Shown here: positions 54,248 through 63,995 of the stretch, piece by piece
How positions within the stretch are numbered: position 1 is the stretch's first letter
Layout of the letters: every line of letters begins with the position of its first letter
DNA from: Pelagicoccus enzymogenes
GTDB lineage: Bacteria; Verrucomicrobiota; Verrucomicrobiia; Opitutales; Opitutaceae
Length of the DNA stretch: 64,000 nt
Assembly (NCBI RefSeq): GCF_014803405.1
Contig: NZ_JACYFG010000040.1
Span: forward strand, 1-64,000
Direction of reading: 5' to 3'
The notes under the pieces: generated by a model
The model's input: the letters and a program-made list of their open reading frames with translations, nothing else
Databases searched by the model: none
Told to the model about the DNA's origin: nothing
Program-made: the position numbers and the translations under genes

Positions 54248-54428
54248 GGTAGGGCGGTCTGGCCCAGACCGCCGCAACGCAAGATCCGCTCTCCACGGCG
54301 GACTGGGCCAGTCCGCCCTACCTTCGATAATTCGCTACGACAAAAATCGCCAAACGCAGCGGGTGTCGCCTCGGGCCCTGTAAAGGCATCCCAAGGTGGG
54401 GCCGCCGCGGAGCGGACGTTCCACCATC
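54248..54428. repeat. Large BIME-like hairpin plus a GGTGGGGCC-type REP unit
   Basis: GGTAGGGCGGTCTGGCCCAG at 54248 pairs with its complement-type copy ending at 54322 (CTGGGCCAGTCCGCCCTACC), with the connector GCAACGCAAGATCC between. A second palindromic unit spans 54395-54428. The 320-base gap between the AraC and TonB genes holds no ORF. Confidence 0.7.
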
Positions 54429-54462
54429 CGTCCGACGCAATTCCACTGCTTTTGCTGACGAA

Positions 54463-54500
54463 CAAAAAAAAGGCAGGACGCCCCCCCGAGCGTCCTGCCA
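54463..54500 (-). terminator. Intrinsic terminator of the TonB receptor gene
   Basis: On the minus strand a ten-base GGCAGGACGC/GCGTCCTGCC stem is followed by an eight-base T-run (A-run on the plus strand). It lies 27 bases after the receptor stop. Confidence 0.88.
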
Positions 54501-54526
54501 CAGTGTTGTATCGATCAAAATACAAA

Positions 54527-57355
54527 CTAGAAAGAGTAACGTGCACCCACTGAGATGGTGCGGCTGATCAGCCAGTTCCCGAAGTTGTGGGTATCTGGAT
54601 ACTCGTAGTAACTGTGGAACTCTTCGTCCGTGAGGTTCGTCGCGTCGAGCGTCAAGACCATGTTATCCGAGACATTGTAGGAGAACTGCAGGTCCAAGCT
54701 CTGCTGAGCGGTGTTGTAGACGCCCAGAGGATTTGCGAACAGACGAGCCTCGTAGTGGTGTAGGAAATCATCTCTCCAAACATAGGACAGACGAGAGCTG
54801 AAACGCTCCTTTTCATAAGCGAGCACTACACTGTAAGAGGAATCGGATACAGCGAAGAACGGAGTCGTATCGGTACCAACAATCTCGCCTGCATCGTTGG
54901 TGATGGGGATATCCTGAATGGAGTCCAGTGTTGTATAGCTAGCCTGGATACCGAATCCTTCAGCCCAATCGGGAAGGTTTTCGGGAAACCAAACCAAACC
55001 GAACTCCATCCCATCCAGCTCACCGTTGGAGGCATTGTCTGGCTGCGAGAGGATGTAGTCGTACCCTTCGAAGGTGACGCGATTCACGAAGTCAATTACA
55101 AGGCCATCAATCTCGCGCTTGAAAGCAGTGGCGTATACCATGTTCGCGCCCTTGTCGCCGAAGTAGCGCTCGAGCGAGAGGTCATAATTTTTCGACTCGG
55201 TCGGGGCCAGGTTGGGATTACCGCCGGATGCAGTTCCGTATCCAATATTCGTTACGTCTTCAACGTAGGTGATGTTTGGATTCAACGCGCCAAACCCTGG
55301 GTAACGTACCGTTTCCCCGTAGCTCGCTCTGAGGCGGAGGTCCGGAGTGATATCGTAGAGAACAACTGCGTTCGGCAGCAATGAATCACCACTGGTAGAA
55401 GCGGTCGAGGTGATGAAGTCGAGATCACGATCCACCTCTACGTAGCGAACTCCAAATTGGCCGCTGAGAGCCTGGTCGCCAAAGTCGACCATGAAGTCGG
55501 TCTGGAGGTAGGCGGAAAGCGTTTTCTCATCAATTTCGAAGTTTTTGGCGATTGTGATGTCGGAAGATGTCGGGTAACCGTACAAGCCGCGAACCGTATC
55601 TCTTTCGGCGCTCAGGTAATCAGCATTGATAACCATTGCAGAGGCAGGAATATCGGTACGCCCGTCATAGTATCCGGAATTAATATACTGCATTTCCGGA
55701 TAGTTAGCCAACGGCTGGTTCAGATCCGAAACGGCACCACGGTAGTCCGCTTCGGATGCACCACGCATGTCATAACGAAGCCCGAAAGCGATATTCTCGA
55801 AGAATCCATCGTTGAGTTCGTAAACGCCGTCGATCTTGAATTCGGTAGCGTCGCCTTCGTCACGGTCCGCGTTGTCGAAGAAGGGACCGATGTTCCAAAG
55901 CTCAGCCACGGTGAGGTCGCTCTCGTCGATAGGAGTGTCTGGATTGTCGCCGAAGCTGAAGGCAGGAACGCCGCCACCCGCATTGAAATCTACTGTAATG
56001 CTGGGAGGGATACGGTTCGTTTGGATAGCAAGGAAGTCTACCGAAAAATCACTCTTCTGGTGCGAAAGGTCCGCCGTCAGGGAAAGGTTGCTTCCTACCT
56101 GCCACTCGCCGGAGAGAGCGTAGAGGTAGCTGTCGGTCTTCTGTTCAGTACGGTCTCCACTCATGAAGGCGAAAGGATTTCCAACCGTACGTTCCTTGAT
56201 GATATTGGTTCCGGGAATCAGCTCGAAATCGCCTGGATTACCCCACCAGTCCGCAAGGGAGAACATCAGGTTGTTGTTAAAGCTTTCGCGATAACCGTTA
56301 TAGAACGCTTCGAATGTGTAAGTCGAATTGTCGTCCGGAGCGAACTGCAGGGAGAGATTGGCAGCAGGGCGCTCTCGCTTGCCGTAAAAGTCAGCCGAGA
56401 AGACCGCATCACGCGTGAGATAATAGGGAACTTGTTGAGTAGCCCCTCCGCTCACAGGGGTCAAGGGCAAGGTCGCGCCTTCGTTGAAGGGCAAGCCCGC
56501 CTCGAGTCCAGGCTGCCACAGCGGATTTTCGACCGCTGACGGGTGCGTGGTGAACAGGCGCTCGAGAGGTGCGAAGGTGAAGTCCGCAGGAGGGTTTTCA
56601 GTCACGAAAGGAACCATGGCGCCCGACGTTATGCTCTTGTCCGTCCAATTCGACTCCGCGAAGGACACGTTGAACAAAGCGCCAAACTTGCCTCCGTCCG
56701 TTTCCCACACGTTGGAAAACAGGGCGCTTACATTGGGGTCAAATTCGTCCGCGAGCTCGGAGTAAATTCCGCGAGCGGCTATCACCGTCTTCTGACCATC
56801 GAAATTGAAGGGGCGCTGCGTGCGCACGTCGATCACACCCGCGATCCCGTGTTCGATCTGGGATGCTGAACGCGTTTTATAAACGTTCACTCGGTTCACC
56901 AAGGAAGCGGGAATGTCCGCCAAGGCGACGGAACGGCCGGAAGAGGTGAAAATGTTGCGCCCGTTGACCGTAGTGGTAACGTCGTTGAGACCGCGAATAG
57001 TAACCGTGTTCACTTCGCCGCGAGCGCGGTCCGTGGTTTGCACACCTGCTACGCGCTGCAGCGCTTCGACAACGTTGTTGTCCGGGAACTTGCCAATGTC
57101 TTCCGCGACAAGAGCGTCGATCATCTGGCGGTTGTTCTTTTTGATCTCAACGCCAGCCGCAAGGCTGTCACGAATACTGTTTTCCACGACAAAAGCGTCG
57201 AGTTCGAATACCTTGTCGTCATCTTCTTGAGCGAAAGCCTGGCTGGCTCCACCCGAAATCGCCATGAGCATGGCGAGGGAAAGACCGACGGACTTCTTGC
57301 TCTTGGCAGAAAACAGTGGGGCCTTTTCTTCTAGGTTATTAATCTTCGGGGTCAT
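54527..57355 (-). CDS. TonB-dependent outer-membrane receptor
   Basis: The 942-residue protein has a signal peptide, a plug domain (DALVAEDIGKFPDNNVVEALQRVAGVQTTDRARGEVNTVTIRGLND) and a long beta-barrel ending in aromatic F (ISVGARYSF). It matches the oligosaccharide-type TonB receptor group (TIGR01782-like), with PTESKNYDLSLERYF and the final TDEEFHSYYEYPDTHN loops. No STN signalling domain is present. It heads a minus-strand block with two GH43 enzymes and a sugar symporter, so it probably imports arabino-oligosaccharides. Confidence 0.93.
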   Translation of the reverse strand: MTPKINNLEEKAPLFSAKSKKSVGLSLAMLMAISGGASQAFAQEDDDKVFELDAFVVENSIRDSLAAGVEIKKNNRQMIDALVAEDIGKFPDNNVVEALQRVAGVQTTDRARGEVNTVTIRGLNDVTTTVNGRNIFTSSGRSVALADIPASLVNRVNVYKTRSASQIEHGIAGVIDVRTQRPFNFDGQKTVIAARGIYSELADEFDPNVSALFSNVWETDGGKFGALFNVSFAESNWTDKSITSGAMVPFVTENPPADFTFAPLERLFTTHPSAVENPLWQPGLEAGLPFNEGATLPLTPVSGGATQQVPYYLTRDAVFSADFYGKRERPAANLSLQFAPDDNSTYTFEAFYNGYRESFNNNLMFSLADWWGNPGDFELIPGTNIIKERTVGNPFAFMSGDRTEQKTDSYLYALSGEWQVGSNLSLTADLSHQKSDFSVDFLAIQTNRIPPSITVDFNAGGGVPAFSFGDNPDTPIDESDLTVAELWNIGPFFDNADRDEGDATEFKIDGVYELNDGFFENIAFGLRYDMRGASEADYRGAVSDLNQPLANYPEMQYINSGYYDGRTDIPASAMVINADYLSAERDTVRGLYGYPTSSDITIAKNFEIDEKTLSAYLQTDFMVDFGDQALSGQFGVRYVEVDRDLDFITSTASTSGDSLLPNAVVLYDITPDLRLRASYGETVRYPGFGALNPNITYVEDVTNIGYGTASGGNPNLAPTESKNYDLSLERYFGDKGANMVYATAFKREIDGLVIDFVNRVTFEGYDYILSQPDNASNGELDGMEFGLVWFPENLPDWAEGFGIQASYTTLDSIQDIPITNDAGEIVGTDTTPFFAVSDSSYSVVLAYEKERFSSRLSYVWRDDFLHHYEARLFANPLGVYNTAQQSLDLQFSYNVSDNMVLTLDATNLTDEEFHSYYEYPDTHNFGNWLISRTISVGARYSF

Positions 57356-57534
57356 GTTAATATGGTAGTTTTTGGTGTAGCTGATTTAGTCTAAAGAGAA
57401 CTAAAAGGGCATCAGCAGAGGATATCCTCACTAGCCAATGCGCTGTTATCGTCGCGGACCCGCCAAGAAATTTTTGCGATATGCAATTTTTACTATATCC
57501 CTAAATCACTGCCCTGGCGAGCGGGCGGCAAACA

Positions 57535-58587
57535 TTACGGAACGTCCAGGGAAGCGAGCTCCGGCCAGCCGTCTTCCGTCCAGCTGAGAGCCTCTATGTG
57601 GAGCTTGGGCAGCCCACGCTTGGTTTCCCCGTCGTAGCCATGAAAAATGGCGTATTCTTCGCCATCGATATTGGAAATTCCGTTATGCCCGACACCATGC
57701 CAGCGAGCATCGCCTCGCTTGAGAAGGGTGCCTCCCCCCTCAAGCATCGAGCGGCCTTCCCGGTCTAGGTAAGGACCGCGAATGTCCTTCGAGCGGCCGT
57801 AGATCATCTTGTAGGTGCTGTTCTTGCCGCGGCAGCAAAAGTCGACGGAAGCGAAAAGATAGTAGTACGCTCCCTTGCGGTAGATGAACGGGCCTTCGAT
57901 CGCGTCGTTCCCTTCCTGCAAGACCGGAGCGTCACCGACTTCCGAATCCACCCACTGATAACGACGGCTGGCGATAGAAACCGGACTCCCTGCCTCCTGC
58001 TTGAGAGCCGAAAGGTCGTCGGTCAAGGGAGCGAGCTTCAAGCCGCTCCAGAACGAGCCAAAGGCTAGGTAAGGCTGTCCCTCTTCGTCGAAAACCAAGT
58101 TCGGATCGATAGCGTTCCAATCCTGCAAGCCGGGCTCCGAACGAACGACTACGCCGTGGTCCTTCCACTCGAAATCTGGGCTGCTGGAGTCCAGAGTAGC
58201 ATTGCTGGCCAAGCCGATGCAGGAGTCGTTCGAGCCGAAAGTGGAAACTGAATAGTAGAGCAGGTAACGCCCCTCGTGGTAACTGATGTCCGGAGCCCAC
58301 ATGTGTCCGTTAAAGCCGGGTACCGTCTCCTTAGCCCAAGCGGGAACCGGATCGAAAACCGGAGCTTGCATGGTCCAGAGCTCCATGTCTTGCGAGCTCC
58401 AAACAGAGACGCCCGGGCCAGTGGTAAACAGGTAGTAGGTATCCGCCTCCTTGATAAGGACCGGATCATGGGCCACCACATCTTCTCGGGGCACATCGAC
58501 CTTGTTCGATACGACTGCTGGCTCGTCAGCCTGAACTGCGGCAATCACGCTCAGCCCGACTGCCCAACAAATAATCTTTCCCTTCAT
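57535..58587 (-). CDS. GH43 endo-arabinanase-like enzyme
   Basis: The 350-residue secreted protein is a five-bladed GH43 propeller with the catalytic base Asp in VVAHDPVLIKEADTYYLF, the pKa-modulating Asp in DWNAIDPNLVFDEEGQPYLAFG and the acid Glu in AIEGPFIYRKGAYYYLFASVDFCC. The phrase FNGHMWAPDISYHEGRYLLYYSVS and the SFWSG segment are typical of arabinan endo-1,5-alpha-L-arabinosidases. It starts M-K-G-K after a two-residue upstream option. Confidence 0.9.
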   Translation of the reverse strand: MKGKIICWAVGLSVIAAVQADEPAVVSNKVDVPREDVVAHDPVLIKEADTYYLFTTGPGVSVWSSQDMELWTMQAPVFDPVPAWAKETVPGFNGHMWAPDISYHEGRYLLYYSVSTFGSNDSCIGLASNATLDSSSPDFEWKDHGVVVRSEPGLQDWNAIDPNLVFDEEGQPYLAFGSFWSGLKLAPLTDDLSALKQEAGSPVSIASRRYQWVDSEVGDAPVLQEGNDAIEGPFIYRKGAYYYLFASVDFCCRGKNSTYKMIYGRSKDIRGPYLDREGRSMLEGGGTLLKRGDARWHGVGHNGISNIDGEEYAIFHGYDGETKRGLPKLHIEALSWTEDGWPELASLDVP

Positions 58588-58605
58588 GCTCATTTCCTCC
58601 CTTGG

Positions 58606-59550
58606 CTAGGAACCTGGCGTATCGAAAATTGGCATACCGTCCGCTCCCCATTGGAGCTCTTTCACAAAGGTGTGCCGGTTCGGATCCCACAATGGGTCTC
58701 CTTCGATCTCCGTGTATTCTCTTGCGTGATACACGAGCAGGTCCTTCTGACCGTCTTCCGATACGGTAAAGCTGTTATGTCCCGGCCCAAAATGCTTAAG
58801 CTCGGGCCTCGACCCCAAGACCGGCTCCTTGCTCTTGGTCCAGCTGCTAGGATCGAGAAGATCGCTATCCTGGTCCGCGTACAACAGGCCCATCGCATAG
58901 TTTTCGTCCGTCGCGCTAGCCGAGTAGGACAAAAAGACCTTTCCGTTCCGCTTTAGAATAGAGGGGCCTTCATTGACCCAGAACCCTCGAATTTCCCACT
59001 CAAATTCGGGAATGCTCAAGCGCGCCGGCTTCGTTTGAAGCTGCAAGGGCGTATCCATTTTTGCGATATAGAGATTCGAATTTCCTTCGATTCCTATTTC
59101 TTTCTGGGCCCAGACATAAAAGAGATCGTCTCCATGCTCGAAGACGGTCGCATCGAGACAAAACGTATCGATCCCCGTGTCGATTTGCACCGGCTCCGAC
59201 CACTCCCCTTCCAGCGGGTTCGCGGCATCCGTATGAATCGCATACATCCGATGCTGAAAAAGGTCGTATTTGATTTCTCGAGACGGCGCTGCCGCGAAGT
59301 AGATATACCACGCCCCGCGAACATAGTGAATCTCCGGAGCCCAGATTAGGTCCGAAAACGGACCTTCATCCGGCTTCCGCCAAACCGTCACCCGCTCCGC
59401 ATCCGCCAAGCCCGCAATCGTCTTGGAACGACGCAGCTCCAGCCGGTCGTACTCGGGAACCGAAGCCGAAAAATAGTAGTACCCATCGGCAGCCTTTAAA
59501 ATATGCGGATCCGCTCTTTGCTCTATCAAGGGAGTGGGTCGTTCATTCAT
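58606..59550 (-). CDS. GH43-family arabinofuranosidase-like enzyme, probably cytoplasmic
   Basis: The 314-residue protein has no signal peptide. GH43 landmarks are EQRADPHILKAADGYYYFSASVPEYDRLELRRSKTIAGL, IWAPEIHYVRGAWYIYFAA, DATVFEHGDDLFYVWAQK and FWVNEGPSILKRNGKVFLSYSASATDENY with the acid Glu. It resembles enzymes that release arabinose from short arabino-oligosaccharides. Its cytoplasmic location complements the secreted GH43 and the symporter on either side. Nineteen bases separate it from the endo-arabinanase gene. Confidence 0.88.
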   Translation of the reverse strand: MNERPTPLIEQRADPHILKAADGYYYFSASVPEYDRLELRRSKTIAGLADAERVTVWRKPDEGPFSDLIWAPEIHYVRGAWYIYFAAAPSREIKYDLFQHRMYAIHTDAANPLEGEWSEPVQIDTGIDTFCLDATVFEHGDDLFYVWAQKEIGIEGNSNLYIAKMDTPLQLQTKPARLSIPEFEWEIRGFWVNEGPSILKRNGKVFLSYSASATDENYAMGLLYADQDSDLLDPSSWTKSKEPVLGSRPELKHFGPGHNSFTVSEDGQKDLLVYHAREYTEIEGDPLWDPNRHTFVKELQWGADGMPIFDTPGS

Positions 59551-59628
59551 AATCAAAAAAATCTATAGTCATCGAAACAAGGGCCATCGCTCGCAGTCGC
59601 TCCCCTATCCATTTTGTCGATACAGTCG

Positions 59629-60987
59629 CTAGGACTGAACCTCGGCCGGTTTCAAGATCCCGCTGTCGTCCACCATCTCGTGATAGTACTTATCGGTGAT
59701 CTTATACTTGAACATCATCACTCCAAGCAGAGCGTGGAAGCCCCCAGGAATGACCGTCAGCATCAAGGCGATACCGTTGAGAGTGTAGGCCGTTTGCTGC
59801 ACGTCCTTCTCGTAGTTGAAATAGCTGAGCAAGAGCCCGCCAACCAAACCGGCCAAGCCGCCCCCCGCCTTTTGGCAAAAGGAGATCCCTCCGAAGGCCA
59901 AGCCCGAGACGCGCTCACCGTTCTTGACCTGACCGTAGTCGACCGCCTCAGCGATAGCGGACCAGAAAACCGGAGCATGCAAGTCGACCACGAAGCAAAG
60001 GAGGATGTAGAGAGCAAAGGCCAAAACAATATCGTTCGGCGTAACGAAGACATACAGGGCCAAGCTGACCACCCCGGTCAAAATTTGAGACCACCGAAAA
60101 AGAGCGATCTTGCAATAGCGCTTGGTGATCCAAGTGGAGGCCACCATCGAGGCGATCGAAGCCGCTATGCCCGAACTCGTGAACGCCGAGATAACCACTT
60201 CGTCTCCATTGAGAAAATACTTCGCGTAGTACATCGCCACGCTGCCGCGAATCGCATATCCGAGCGTTCCTACAATGCAGGCTCCCGCTAGCACCAGCCA
60301 TTGGTCGTTTTTCAAGAGCAATGAGATCTGCCTTCCGATCGGACGACGATCCGCCACGTACTCCACTCGCTCCCGCGTAGTAAAGAAGCAAAACAGCAAT
60401 AGGAGAACGCCAAGTCCTGACATCAGACCCATCGCCAGCTGGTAACCTTTTCCGAGATCGTCCCCTCCCCAAGCTTTCGCCAGGATCGGTACCGACGCCA
60501 CGATCACCACATTCGCGATCTTGGCAAAAAACATGCGATAGCCATTGGCCGAAAGACGCTCCTGCGGATCCGAGGTCAGCACTCCAATGTAGGAAATGTA
60601 TGGGATGGCGACCCCCGTGAACATCAGGGTAGCCAGCAGATAGGTCGCGTAAGCCCAAACCAGCTTGGCTGCGTAGTCCCAATCCGGAGTAGTGAAAAGC
60701 AGGACCATGGAAACACCATAGGGCACCGCAAGGTAAAGGAAGTAAGGCCGGAAACGTCCCATGCGGGTCGTTACCTTGTCGGTGATCAAGCCCATCATCG
60801 GATCCGTAAACGCATCCACTAAGCGGGCCACCATGAACAAGATCCCCATATGCACCGGATCTAGCCCAAAGATGTCCGTGTAGAAGAAGGACATGAAGAA
60901 GAACAGAGCGGCGACCATCACGTTGATGGACATGTCGCCCGCTCCGAAACCGACCTTTTCCAAGACTGTGAGCTTCTTGGTATTCAT
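59629..60987 (-). CDS. GPH-family (glycoside-pentoside-hexuronide:cation) symporter
   Basis: The 452-residue polytopic protein matches the MelB/XynB-type sugar symporters: VGFGAGDMSINVMVAALFFFMSFFYTDIFGL at the start, RLVDAFTDPMMGLITDKVTTRMGRFRPYFL as the conserved loop, and VDYGQVKNGERVSGLAFGGISFCQKAGGGL. It carries oligosaccharides or pentosides across the inner membrane with a cation. Position in the arabinan locus suggests arabino-oligosaccharides. Confidence 0.92.
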   Translation of the reverse strand: MNTKKLTVLEKVGFGAGDMSINVMVAALFFFMSFFYTDIFGLDPVHMGILFMVARLVDAFTDPMMGLITDKVTTRMGRFRPYFLYLAVPYGVSMVLLFTTPDWDYAAKLVWAYATYLLATLMFTGVAIPYISYIGVLTSDPQERLSANGYRMFFAKIANVVIVASVPILAKAWGGDDLGKGYQLAMGLMSGLGVLLLLFCFFTTRERVEYVADRRPIGRQISLLLKNDQWLVLAGACIVGTLGYAIRGSVAMYYAKYFLNGDEVVISAFTSSGIAASIASMVASTWITKRYCKIALFRWSQILTGVVSLALYVFVTPNDIVLAFALYILLCFVVDLHAPVFWSAIAEAVDYGQVKNGERVSGLAFGGISFCQKAGGGLAGLVGGLLLSYFNYEKDVQQTAYTLNGIALMLTVIPGGFHALLGVMMFKYKITDKYYHEMVDDSGILKPAEVQS

Positions 60988-61182
60988 AGGGCGAAAAGAG
61001 AAGCCTCCTCGGAAGCGATAAACTGAATTGAGGGCATAGTTGACGGGGTTTGAAAGCTTAAGCCCCGCCGCTGCGCAAACCGCAGCCAGACCGAGCTACC
61101 CCTATATGCGCCCCACCGAAGTCAAACCCGCCAAAAAAGTGGCAACAATCAACACGCCATCACGGACCCTTCGCAAATGGAG

Positions 61183-61250
61183 GGACGAGCTCCACCTCGT
61201 CCGTGCTGCAGGATCCCCCCTTTCGCGACACAAGGTCGCTTACACAAGAA
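61183..61250. repeat. REP-like pair with GCTGCAGGATCC connector
   Basis: GGACGAGCTCCACCTCGTCC (palindromic, near 61186) is followed by GTGCTGCAGGATCC, then an inverted unit of the CGCGACACAAGGTCGCTT type ending near 61243. It combines two repeat families in one gap. The rest of the 264-base gap is uninformative. Confidence 0.6.
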
Positions 61251-61251
61251 C

Positions 61252-63429
61252 CTACTCCATTCCTAAAAGCCGGGACGCTTCCCGCATGATCACCCGCGCG
61301 AAGGCCCAGTCGAACCAGAACCCTTGCACCGGGTTGCCGGGGTCGATATTCGTCAAATACTTGCTCTCCACCAACCGAGCAGCCGCCCGGTAGGCAGACT
61401 CCGCCTCCTCCGTCCGCCCCATCTGGTACGATGCCATGGCCAATACGAAGCCAGCCGCCGCGTCGCGAGGCGCGTTCGGGGCGCCGTACGCGAAACAGCG
61501 TTTCGCGTAGGTAGCCGCTTCCGCATAATTGGCTCGCCGATACTCGAAAAGCGCATGGGACATGGACCGCCACGCTGCCTGGAAGTTGTCGCCCGAAGTC
61601 TCTGCAGCGTGTATTGAGGCCTTCGACGCTTCCGCAAAGGGCTCCAGTTGCCGCAGCATCTCCCCGTTGGCCGAAACCAGGAGACTGATCTTCACGATGC
61701 GGTCCGCGAAAGGCATATCCACGCCGGAAAAGCGTTCTACCGCCTCGCGTCGGAAACGGTCGTACTCGTCCAAATCCCCCAGCTCGATGAGCACCGGCCC
61801 CAATTCCAGGTAATCCAAACTGGAGACGTCCGCCCCCTCCAGCTGGTTCACCTTCAGCAAGGTCTTGAAGCGCTCGGCCGCCAAACGCCAACGACCGTTG
61901 ATGGCATGCCACTCGCCCAAGGCTCGGAAAACGGCCGCCCCTTCCATAGTCGCCTCGTTGAGCTCTACGCCCCCCAACAGCACGTCCGCTTCAGCGTACT
62001 CTTCTCGGCTCACCAACATCGCCGCCTCCGTCAACTGCCCACGAAATTCCGCTTCCAGGCGCAAGCGAGCCTGCTGCTGCTCCGCTGCCTCCGCCCGCTG
62101 GCGGGCCTCCCGCTCGCGGATGAGCAACCAAGTGGAAAGCCCCAGTCCAAAAATCAAGGTCAAGGCAACCGCCGTGGAGGCCAGCACCATGCTGCGGTTT
62201 CGCTTCACCATCTTGCGGTAGCGATAGAAAAATCCCGGCGAGTGGGCCGCCACCGGCTCGTCCGCCAAGTACCGCTTGATCTCAGTCGCCAGGGCATCCG
62301 CCGTTTCGTAGCGGCGGCGACGATCCTTCGACATCGCCTTCATCACGATACAGTCAAGATCGCCCTTAAGTCGCGAAACCAAACTCTTAGGCGTCTTGTT
62401 CAAAGACTCCGCAATCGTATTCACCTTCTCACTACTTAGGCTCAGGATGCGAGCCGAAGGGAGCGGCGGATCTTCCTTGCCCACGATGCGACGCAAATCC
62501 GCGATGCCCACGTTGGCCAAGCGATCCTGGTCGAAGGGCTGCACATCGGTCAGCAGCTCATAAAGCAAGACGCCCAGACTGTAGACGTCGCTGCGCGTAT
62601 CCACATCCAAACCTCCCAGCTGCACCTGCTCGGGGCTCATGTAGGACGGCGTGCCGAGCACCTGCTTATCCGGGCCGGAGAAAAGCATCATCTCGCTGAA
62701 CCCCGCCTCGGTCGCGCGGGCGATTCCAAAGTCGATTACCCGCGGCACCGCCCCGCCGTCGTGCTCGCTGACAATGATGTTGGACGGCTTGATGTCGCCA
62801 TGGATGATGCCCTTCTGGTGCGCGTGCTGAATGGCGTGGCACACCTGCATGAAGAGCTTGAGCCGATCGATGATACCTAGGCGATGGGCGCGACAGTAGT
62901 CGGTCAACGCCTCGCCTCGCACGTGCTCCATCACAAAGTACGGCGAGCCGCCCGCGGTCTCGCCCGCATCGAAAACGCGAGCGATATTCGGATGATCCAT
63001 CATGGCCAGAGCCTGACGCTCCGCTTCGAATCGGGAGATCACTCGCTCCGTTTCCATGCCGAGACGGATGATCTTCAAGGCCACCGCCCGGCGCACGGGC
63101 TCTTCCTGCTCGGCTAAGTAAACCACACCGCAGCCGCCGTCGCCCAAGCGCTGCAAAAGCCGGTAGCGGCCGATCTTGACCCCTACTTCCTCCTCCTCGT
63201 CCGGGTCCTTGCGCAGCTTTTCCGCGACTTCCTCGGAATTGATAGCGCGAGCGCTCTCTGCGAAGAAATCGTCCACCTCATCGGTGGTTTCCAGCATCGA
63301 CTTCAAGCGGCGCAACATACCCGGATCGTCCGAGCATTCCGTCTCCAAATACTCACTACGCTCCTGAGCGTCCGCAATGGCGCGGGCGGCATCAAAGATC
63401 TCTTCTTCGCGAGCGGTTTCGGAACTCAT
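61252..63429 (-). CDS. Membrane-anchored Ser/Thr protein kinase with sensory C-terminus
   Basis: The 725-residue protein has an acidic N-terminal region and a Hanks-type kinase domain (about 85-370): glycine loop LGDGGCGVVYLA, AVALKII lysine, IIHGDIKPSNIIV (HGD in place of HRD), VIDFGIA and SYMSPEQ. A single membrane helix lies near 411-433, then an alpha-helical, TPR-like extracytoplasmic region. The gene starts in an ATGA overlap with the sigma-factor gene. Kinases paired with such ECF sigma factors are common in this superphylum and may control them by phosphorylation (inference). Confidence 0.92.
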   Translation of the reverse strand: MSSETAREEEIFDAARAIADAQERSEYLETECSDDPGMLRRLKSMLETTDEVDDFFAESARAINSEEVAEKLRKDPDEEEEVGVKIGRYRLLQRLGDGGCGVVYLAEQEEPVRRAVALKIIRLGMETERVISRFEAERQALAMMDHPNIARVFDAGETAGGSPYFVMEHVRGEALTDYCRAHRLGIIDRLKLFMQVCHAIQHAHQKGIIHGDIKPSNIIVSEHDGGAVPRVIDFGIARATEAGFSEMMLFSGPDKQVLGTPSYMSPEQVQLGGLDVDTRSDVYSLGVLLYELLTDVQPFDQDRLANVGIADLRRIVGKEDPPLPSARILSLSSEKVNTIAESLNKTPKSLVSRLKGDLDCIVMKAMSKDRRRRYETADALATEIKRYLADEPVAAHSPGFFYRYRKMVKRNRSMVLASTAVALTLIFGLGLSTWLLIREREARQRAEAAEQQQARLRLEAEFRGQLTEAAMLVSREEYAEADVLLGGVELNEATMEGAAVFRALGEWHAINGRWRLAAERFKTLLKVNQLEGADVSSLDYLELGPVLIELGDLDEYDRFRREAVERFSGVDMPFADRIVKISLLVSANGEMLRQLEPFAEASKASIHAAETSGDNFQAAWRSMSHALFEYRRANYAEAATYAKRCFAYGAPNAPRDAAAGFVLAMASYQMGRTEEAESAYRAAARLVESKYLTNIDPGNPVQGFWFDWAFARVIMREASRLLGME

Positions 63430-63995
63430 AGAGGCTGGTTTTGCTGCTGCTTGATGGTATCGAGAAGCCATGCCTTGGCAAAGGCCCAACGCCGTTCCAC
63501 CGTGCGTTCGCTGATACGCAACATGTCCGCCACCTCAGCGTTAGTATGGCTCATGAAAAACTTGAGCACGACCACGCGGGCCTGCTCCGGATCCTTTTGC
63601 TTCAGCTTTTCCAGAGCCTCGTCGATCATCAGCACTTTCTCTTCCGGCGTCGCCGTAGCCACGTCGATGCTGGCCAAGTCGACTCGCACCATGTCGCCGC
63701 CTCGCTTGAGGCGAGCTTTCTTGCGGGCGCTTTCAATGAGAATGCGCCGCATGGCTTCGGCTGCCGCCCCGAAAAAGTGGGCCCGGCTTTCCCAACGGAT
63801 TCCCCCCTTGCCCACAACCCGCAGCCAAGCTTCGTGCACCAGAGCGGTCGGCTGCAAGGTGTGCAAGGACGACTCGCGCGCCATGCGTACGCCCGCATGC
63901 TGGCGCAGCTCGTCATAGACCAAGGGCAGCAGCTCTTCGGACGCCCGCTCGTCCCCTGCCTCGATCGCCTGCAGGCAAACCGTAAGATCTGCCAT
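63426..63995 (-). CDS. ECF-type RNA polymerase sigma factor (TIGR02999-like)
   Basis: The 189-residue protein begins with MADLTVCLQAIEAGDERASEELLPLVYDELRQHA and has region 2 (TLQPTALVHEAWLRVVGKGGIRWESRAHFFGAAAEAMRRILIESAR) and region 4 (HTNAEVADMLRISERTVERRWAFAKAWLL), typical of the Planctomycetes/Verrucomicrobia/Acidobacteria ECF group TIGR02999. No anti-sigma gene is seen; the coupled membrane kinase may fill that role. Five bases remain before the window edge, so its promoter is not visible. Confidence 0.93.
   Translation of the reverse strand: MADLTVCLQAIEAGDERASEELLPLVYDELRQHAGVRMARESSLHTLQPTALVHEAWLRVVGKGGIRWESRAHFFGAAAEAMRRILIESARKKARLKRGGDMVRVDLASIDVATATPEEKVLMIDEALEKLKQKDPEQARVVVLKFFMSHTNAEVADMLRISERTVERRWAFAKAWLLDTIKQQQNQPL

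Noticed and set aside
61040-61393. ORF in the gap between symporter and kinase
   Set aside because: Built largely from REP-like sequence and the antisense of the kinase C-terminus.
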